Positions 16,940 through 20,294 of a stretch of 20,294 nt of DNA are shown here, in pieces; position 1 is the first letter of the stretch, and each line of letters opens with the position of its first letter. Position numbers and translations under genes: made by a program. The stretch is taken from the NCBI GenBank assembly GCA_029565415.1, contig JAKQOH010000160.1:1-20294 (forward strand), in the 5' to 3' direction. This stretch comes from Candidatus Rifleibacteriota bacterium (GTDB taxonomy: Bacteria > Riflebacteria > Ozemobacteria > Ozemobacterales > Ozemobacteraceae). The notes beneath the pieces are model-generated. The model saw only the letters and a program-made list of their open reading frames with translations, made no database searches and was not told the origin of the DNA.

Positions 16940-18217
16940 ATGATCATCTCCTTCCTCATCGTCGCCGTGAAAACCCTCCTCTCGATCTGCTTCGTTCTGG
17001 GCAGTATCGCTCTCGTCCATGAGCTTGGCCATTACCTGACGGCCAAGCTCACCGGCATCTGGGTGCTCGAATTCGCGATCGGCTTCGGCAACCGGCTGGT
17101 GAAGATCAAATGGGGCGAAACGATCTACTCGATCCGCCCCTTCCCCCTGGGCGGCTTCGTGCGCCTCGCGGGCATGGACACCGAGGAGGAGGAGGAAAAG
17201 AAGGAAGGCGAGGCCGAAGCCGGCGGGAACGGCGAGAAAGCCGCCTCTTCCGAGCCGCAGAAGGAAACCGAGCCCGAGGATCCCGATGACCGGCTGCCTC
17301 AGCTCGCCCCCGACGATCCGCGCGGGTATCCGAGCAAGCCGCGGTGGGCAAAGGTGCTCGTCCTGTCGGCCGGCTCGATCATGAACATGGTCTGGGCCGT
17401 GGTTCTGTTCATCGTCATCTACGCCGTTTCGGGCGGCCCGCTCACGAACATCATGGTCATGGATGCCCTCAAGGACCAGCCCGCTTACATGGCAGGCGTT
17501 CGGGCCGGCGACACGATCACCGCCATCGACGGCGTGCACCTCGAAGACTGGAGCGAGGGTGTCCGGATGATCCAGCTCGCGGGCGGCCGGGAAATCACCC
17601 TCAGCGTCGCCCGCGACAACCCCACCCCGCGCCCGGCGTTCGGCGGCGGCGTGCTCGCCGGCGACTACGCGGTCAACCGTGGCTCGTATGAAGAGCACCG
17701 GCGGGAGGAGATCACGGTGAAGGTGGTTCCGAGCGGCGTCGAAGGCAGCGGCCGGATCGGCATCAGCCTCGCGCCGAACAACTACGATTTCCGGGTTCTT
17801 TCGTTCGGCAAGGCCTGCAAGCGCGGCTTCGAGGCGGCGAAAAATCTGACGATGCAGACCGTGAACGGCCTGTACAAGATGATCGTCCGCGAGACGCAGG
17901 CCGATGTGGCCGGCCCCGTCAAGATCATGCAGATGATCAAGGAACAGGCCCACAAAGGCATCTTCGAGCTGCTGTATCTGACGGCCATGCTCTCGATCAA
18001 CATCGGCCTGATCAATCTGATGCCGCTTCCGGTGCTCGACGGCGGCCGGATCGTCTTCGTGCTGCTCGAGGCGCTGTTTGCGCTGCTGCGCGCCCTCACC
18101 GGCATCAACCTCGTCATCACGCCGAAGGTCGAGGAGAACATCCATTTCGTCGGCCTGCTGTTCCTGCTGACCGTCCTGCTTCTCGTGACCTACCAGGACA
18201 TCCGCAGCTTCTTCTGA
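16940..18217 (+). CDS. rseP: RseP/site-2 intramembrane zinc metalloprotease
   Basis: RseP cleaves transmembrane anti-sigma factors and signal-peptide remnants within the membrane. The 425-residue protein has HELGH (H27, E28, H31) in its first membrane helix, a PDZ domain in the middle (about 170-280), and the second catalytic motif LPVLDGG with D367 near the C-terminus, followed by two more helices. AAGG lies about 8 bases before the ATG. An insertion at about 79-130, rich in Glu/Lys/Pro, lies between the first loop and the PRWAK segment; it looks disordered and is not typical. E. coli RseP has two PDZ domains, while one is visible here. A hairpin-plus-T terminator follows directly. Confidence 0.95.
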   Translation: MIISFLIVAVKTLLSICFVLGSIALVHELGHYLTAKLTGIWVLEFAIGFGNRLVKIKWGETIYSIRPFPLGGFVRLAGMDTEEEEEKKEGEAEAGGNGEKAASSEPQKETEPEDPDDRLPQLAPDDPRGYPSKPRWAKVLVLSAGSIMNMVWAVVLFIVIYAVSGGPLTNIMVMDALKDQPAYMAGVRAGDTITAIDGVHLEDWSEGVRMIQLAGGREITLSVARDNPTPRPAFGGGVLAGDYAVNRGSYEEHRREEITVKVVPSGVEGSGRIGISLAPNNYDFRVLSFGKACKRGFEAAKNLTMQTVNGLYKMIVRETQADVAGPVKIMQMIKEQAHKGIFELLYLTAMLSINIGLINLMPLPVLDGGRIVFVLLEALFALLRALTGINLVITPKVEENIHFVGLLFLLTVLLLVTYQDIRSFF

Positions 18218-18243
18218 GCCGGTCCTGACCGGCCGAATTTTAT
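18218..18243 (+). terminator. Probable intrinsic terminator after rseP
   Basis: GCCGGTC (18218-18224) pairs with GACCGGC (18227-18233), starting right at the rseP stop, and is followed by cgaATTTTAT. The short loop would open to CCGG/CCGG with a 6-base loop. The T-run is brief, so termination may be partial. Confidence 0.6.
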
Positions 18244-18260
18244 AGCGGGACGGATATTGT

Positions 18261-19175
18261 ATGGATGAAGTCGCCCGGGCATGTTTTGCGCAGGGCGACG
18301 CCCCTCCGTCGCCGATCTTCTCCGCGCTGCTCCGGATTCTCGGCTTTTTGCTCCTGGGGCTCATCACCACCATATCGTGGTTCATCGCTCGCCAGTATCA
18401 GGATCTGAACATCTTTTCGGGAACCCTGCTCTGCGCACTTGCAATCTGGTTCGGTCTCCAGGGCTGGCTGCGGGGGGCGATCTCCGCCCTGTTCGGATGG
18501 TTCAGGCTCGCAGCCTCGATCGCCGCCGGCTATTTCTTCGGAACCGACGCAGGAACCGCCGCCGGACTCAGTGGAATCGCCGCCTCCGTCGGTGGTTTCT
18601 ATCTCTGCGCGATCGGCGTCTACCTCGCCATCGGCCTGCTCGGCCGCCTGGTGATCGATCCGAAACGCTCCCCCGGCACGCTCAACGCGACCGCCGGCCT
18701 CTGTCTCGGCACGGCCGAAGGTCTCGTTCTGTTCGCCCTCGTCTCCTGGCCGCTTTCCCTGTACCAGCCTGCCTGGAATACGTCGCCGGTCTCCCTCACC
18801 GGGAAGCTGTCACAGAATGTCTCTGAAGTCGCCGCCCCGTTCGTTCCGGCCGAGGCATCCGGAGTCGTGGAACTGGTTGCGCTCGCGCGCGACGCCCGAG
18901 CCGGGATCGACCCGGAAAAAGTCGACCGGGAGCGCCTTGCGACGCTCTTCGAGCCCGTCCGGGCGCATCCGAAAATTCAGGCTCTCTCGAACGATACCGA
19001 GCTCCGCATGCTGGTTCAGCAGAAGAGCACCGCCGGGCTGTTGAAGCATCCGAAAATCCTGGACCTGTTGAATGACAAGGAGATCCAGTCCCTCGCCGCG
19101 GGAATCGATCTTCACGCGGTGGCCGCGGTTCTGCGCGCAGGCGTGCGCAAACAACCGGGGAAGACTGCGGAATGA
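18261..19175 (+). CDS. CvpA-like multi-pass membrane protein
   Basis: This 304-residue protein has an N-terminal membrane region with about five hydrophobic helices (near 22-42, 52-67, 73-94, 103-128 and 143-168) and a soluble C-terminal part (about 175-304). The pattern GWLRGAISALFGWFRLAASIAAGYFFG (within 68-94) and the later LGTAEGLVLFALVSW resemble the CvpA (colicin V production) family, in which a Gly-Arg-Gly turn leads into long helices and a Gly-rich helix follows. CvpA proteins have been linked to envelope and bile-salt tolerance but have no defined biochemistry. The C-terminal helical domain (HPKIQALSNDTELRML) is common in longer CvpA relatives. It follows the rseP terminator by less than 20 bases and lacks a strong Shine-Dalgarno sequence. 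Confidence 0.65.
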   Translation: MDEVARACFAQGDAPPSPIFSALLRILGFLLLGLITTISWFIARQYQDLNIFSGTLLCALAIWFGLQGWLRGAISALFGWFRLAASIAAGYFFGTDAGTAAGLSGIAASVGGFYLCAIGVYLAIGLLGRLVIDPKRSPGTLNATAGLCLGTAEGLVLFALVSWPLSLYQPAWNTSPVSLTGKLSQNVSEVAAPFVPAEASGVVELVALARDARAGIDPEKVDRERLATLFEPVRAHPKIQALSNDTELRMLVQQKSTAGLLKHPKILDLLNDKEIQSLAAGIDLHAVAAVLRAGVRKQPGKTAE

Positions 19176-19185
19176 ATCTCGCCGC

Positions 19186-19926
19186 ATGATCTCGTCATCG
19201 ATGGAAGTGGTGACGAGGGTTCTCACAAAAACGCTGTCCCGATTCACGTTGCCGTTTCGGAAAGGCGCCCGGGAACTCCGTTCCCTTCTTCGGTTCGCTT
19301 CTTTCCGACTTTCAGAGGCCTCATCCAGACTGCGTTTCAACCGGCAACCCTGTCACGGGATCGCCGTCATCTTCATCGGGATCGGCAAATATATCGAGTA
19401 TTTTCCGGCGTTTCATTCTTCGTGCAAGAAGTTCCTCCTGCCGAAAACGCCGAAAACATTCTTCCTGTTCACGGATCACCCCGATCCCGAGCGTTTTTTC
19501 GGGGGTGACGACGTCAGGCCGGTGACGGTGGAAACGGTGCGCTGGCCTTTTCCCACCCTGCTCAGGTTCAGGTATATCCACGGTATCGCCCCGCAGTTGC
19601 AGGATTTCTCCCATATCCTGTATCTCGATGCCGATATGCTCGCGAACGCCCCGGTCACCGAGAGGAATTTTTTCTCTCACCCCAAGCCGCTGTTCGGGGT
19701 CTGCCATCCAGCATATCTCCATGGTGGCGGCCCGTTCGAAACGAACCGGGAATCCCGCGCGGGCGTCCGGGAAGGCGATGACCTGTCGATCTATTGCCAG
19801 GGGAATCTGTGGGGCGGGAAAACCGCGGAGGGCCTTCAGCTTTGCGAAGAACTGAAGAACCGTATAGACGACGACCTGTATGTGGGTCCGCTGATCGACG
19901 GCTGGTACGGCCCTTTTGAAGAGTGA
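19186..19926 (+). pseudogene. Family 6 (ABO-type) glycosyltransferase, 3' end apparently frameshifted
   Basis: From about residue 58 the product matches the GT6 fold: IAVIFIGIGKYIEYFPAF (59-76), FLFTDHPD (93-100), WPFPTLLRFRYI (120-131), the metal-binding DxD in LYLDADML (146-152), FGVCHP (170-175), PFETNRESRAGV (183-194) and YCQGNLWGG (203-211). GT6 enzymes add alpha-1,3-linked Gal or GalNAc to glycans. Family members continue with WHDESHLNxY and then LSPxY; here the frame stops at 246 residues, but the +1 frame after about 19917 reads DDERELFSNL and LSPSNYD. This suggests an extra base in the ccctttt run (19911-19917). The start is uncertain; the ATG at 19186 has only a weak GGAA upstream. 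It could still be a functional shortened enzyme. Confidence 0.72.
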
Positions 19927-20294
19927 CGATGAGCGAGAACTGTTCTCAAACCTCAATATTCGCCGGCAGCTTTCCCCCTCGAACTATGACATTTATGGGC
20001 TCCCCCAAACCCCCCGCCCGGAGCCGGAACAGCAGGTAGCGCGGCCCCGGACGGGCCACCCGACCGAGAACGCCGCGCCCAGGAACATTTGAACGGTAGC
20101 GGCCCGCCCGGGAGCCCGGATCGTAGGCCGCTCTCTATTTTCCTTCCCCCGCTCGCCCGGCCTGCTCCGGGAGATGCTTACCGGCTTTTCGTTCGTCCGG
20201 TCGTGCTTTTTGGCTCGCGCCAAAAAGCAGGGGTGAGGCTTGGCTCCGGGGGAAGCTTCGGTCGGGGCGCGTCATATTTTTTTCACTCCGCTTC
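19927..20294. other. Terminal ~370 bases without a convincing gene
   Basis: The first part, to 20092, continues the glycosyltransferase in the +1 frame and then becomes Pro/Arg-rich, unlike a real protein end. A 76-codon minus-strand frame (19993-20223) is Arg/Gly-rich and lacks family features. The rest is C/G-rich, with one inverted repeat at 20205-20228 and a T-run at 20275-20283. No tRNA, rRNA or transposase is seen. Confidence 0.5.
20205..20228. repeat. 10-bp inverted repeat with 4-base loop
   Basis: GCTTTTTGGC and GCCAAAAAGC flank TCGC, giving a perfect 10-bp hairpin. The T- and A-runs lie inside the stem, and no T-run follows it on either strand. It may be a terminator for the glycosyltransferase transcript or part of a dispersed palindromic repeat. 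Confidence 0.6.

Noticed and set aside
19993..20223. Minus-strand 76-codon frame at the right end
   Set aside because: Its composition is Arg/Gly-rich, no ribosome-binding site is clear, and no family resemblance is seen.

Overview
The window is about 20 kb of high-GC bacterial chromosome with dense, mostly ungapped coding. It combines a conserved housekeeping block (rpsB-tsf, then pyrH-frr-ferredoxin-uppS-cdsA-rseP) with an unusual set of large HEAT-repeat proteins and small zinc-ribbon proteins. The S2, EF-Ts, UMP kinase, RRF and CdsA sequences are clearly bacterial. The lineage cannot be fixed by eye. A deep-branching anaerobe rich in HEAT repeats and PilT-type ATPases, such as Candidatus Riflebacteria/Ozemobacteria, would fit, but this is a low-confidence guess.

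Left part (1-5700): a truncated FmdB-type zinc-ribbon gene (minus) stands divergent from a three-gene plus-strand operon. The operon encodes a HEAT-repeat protein with an unrecognised C-terminal half, a CBS-domain sugar-1-phosphate nucleotidyltransferase of PtmE type, and a FemAB/GNAT-like acyltransferase. It ends at a perfect 34-bp palindrome facing a minus-strand gene for a secreted zinc-ribbon protein with an acidic Ser-rich tail. Divergent from that lies trmL (tRNA wobble 2'-O-methyltransferase), which converges on a second FmdB-type gene.

Centre (5700-11700): the second FmdB gene is divergent from a 1009-residue HEAT-repeat protein ending in an intact class III adenylate cyclase domain. 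Convergent with it is a 932-residue protein in which HEAT repeats are fused to a complete PilT-type ATPase. The three HEAT proteins carry three different C-terminal halves. The cyclase/PilT pair suggests a cAMP-linked pilus-retraction or surface-sensing module, which is an inference.

Right part (11700-20294): rpsB-tsf has a strong sigma70-like promoter and a textbook UUCG-loop terminator. Next comes the pyrH-frr-ferredoxin-uppS-cdsA-rseP run, joining ribosome recycling, nucleotide supply, isoprenoid carrier and phospholipid synthesis and intramembrane proteolysis. It ends in a terminator-like hairpin. A CvpA-like membrane protein follows, then a family 6 (ABO blood-group type) glycosyltransferase that keeps a DxD motif but seems frameshifted near its 3' end. 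The last ~370 bases hold no convincing gene, only the out-of-frame tail of the glycosyltransferase and a 10-bp inverted repeat.

Several start sites are reassigned here from ribosome-binding sites (secreted zinc-ribbon protein, trmL, second FmdB, pyrH, frr, cdsA), and a 56-residue ferredoxin gene is added.
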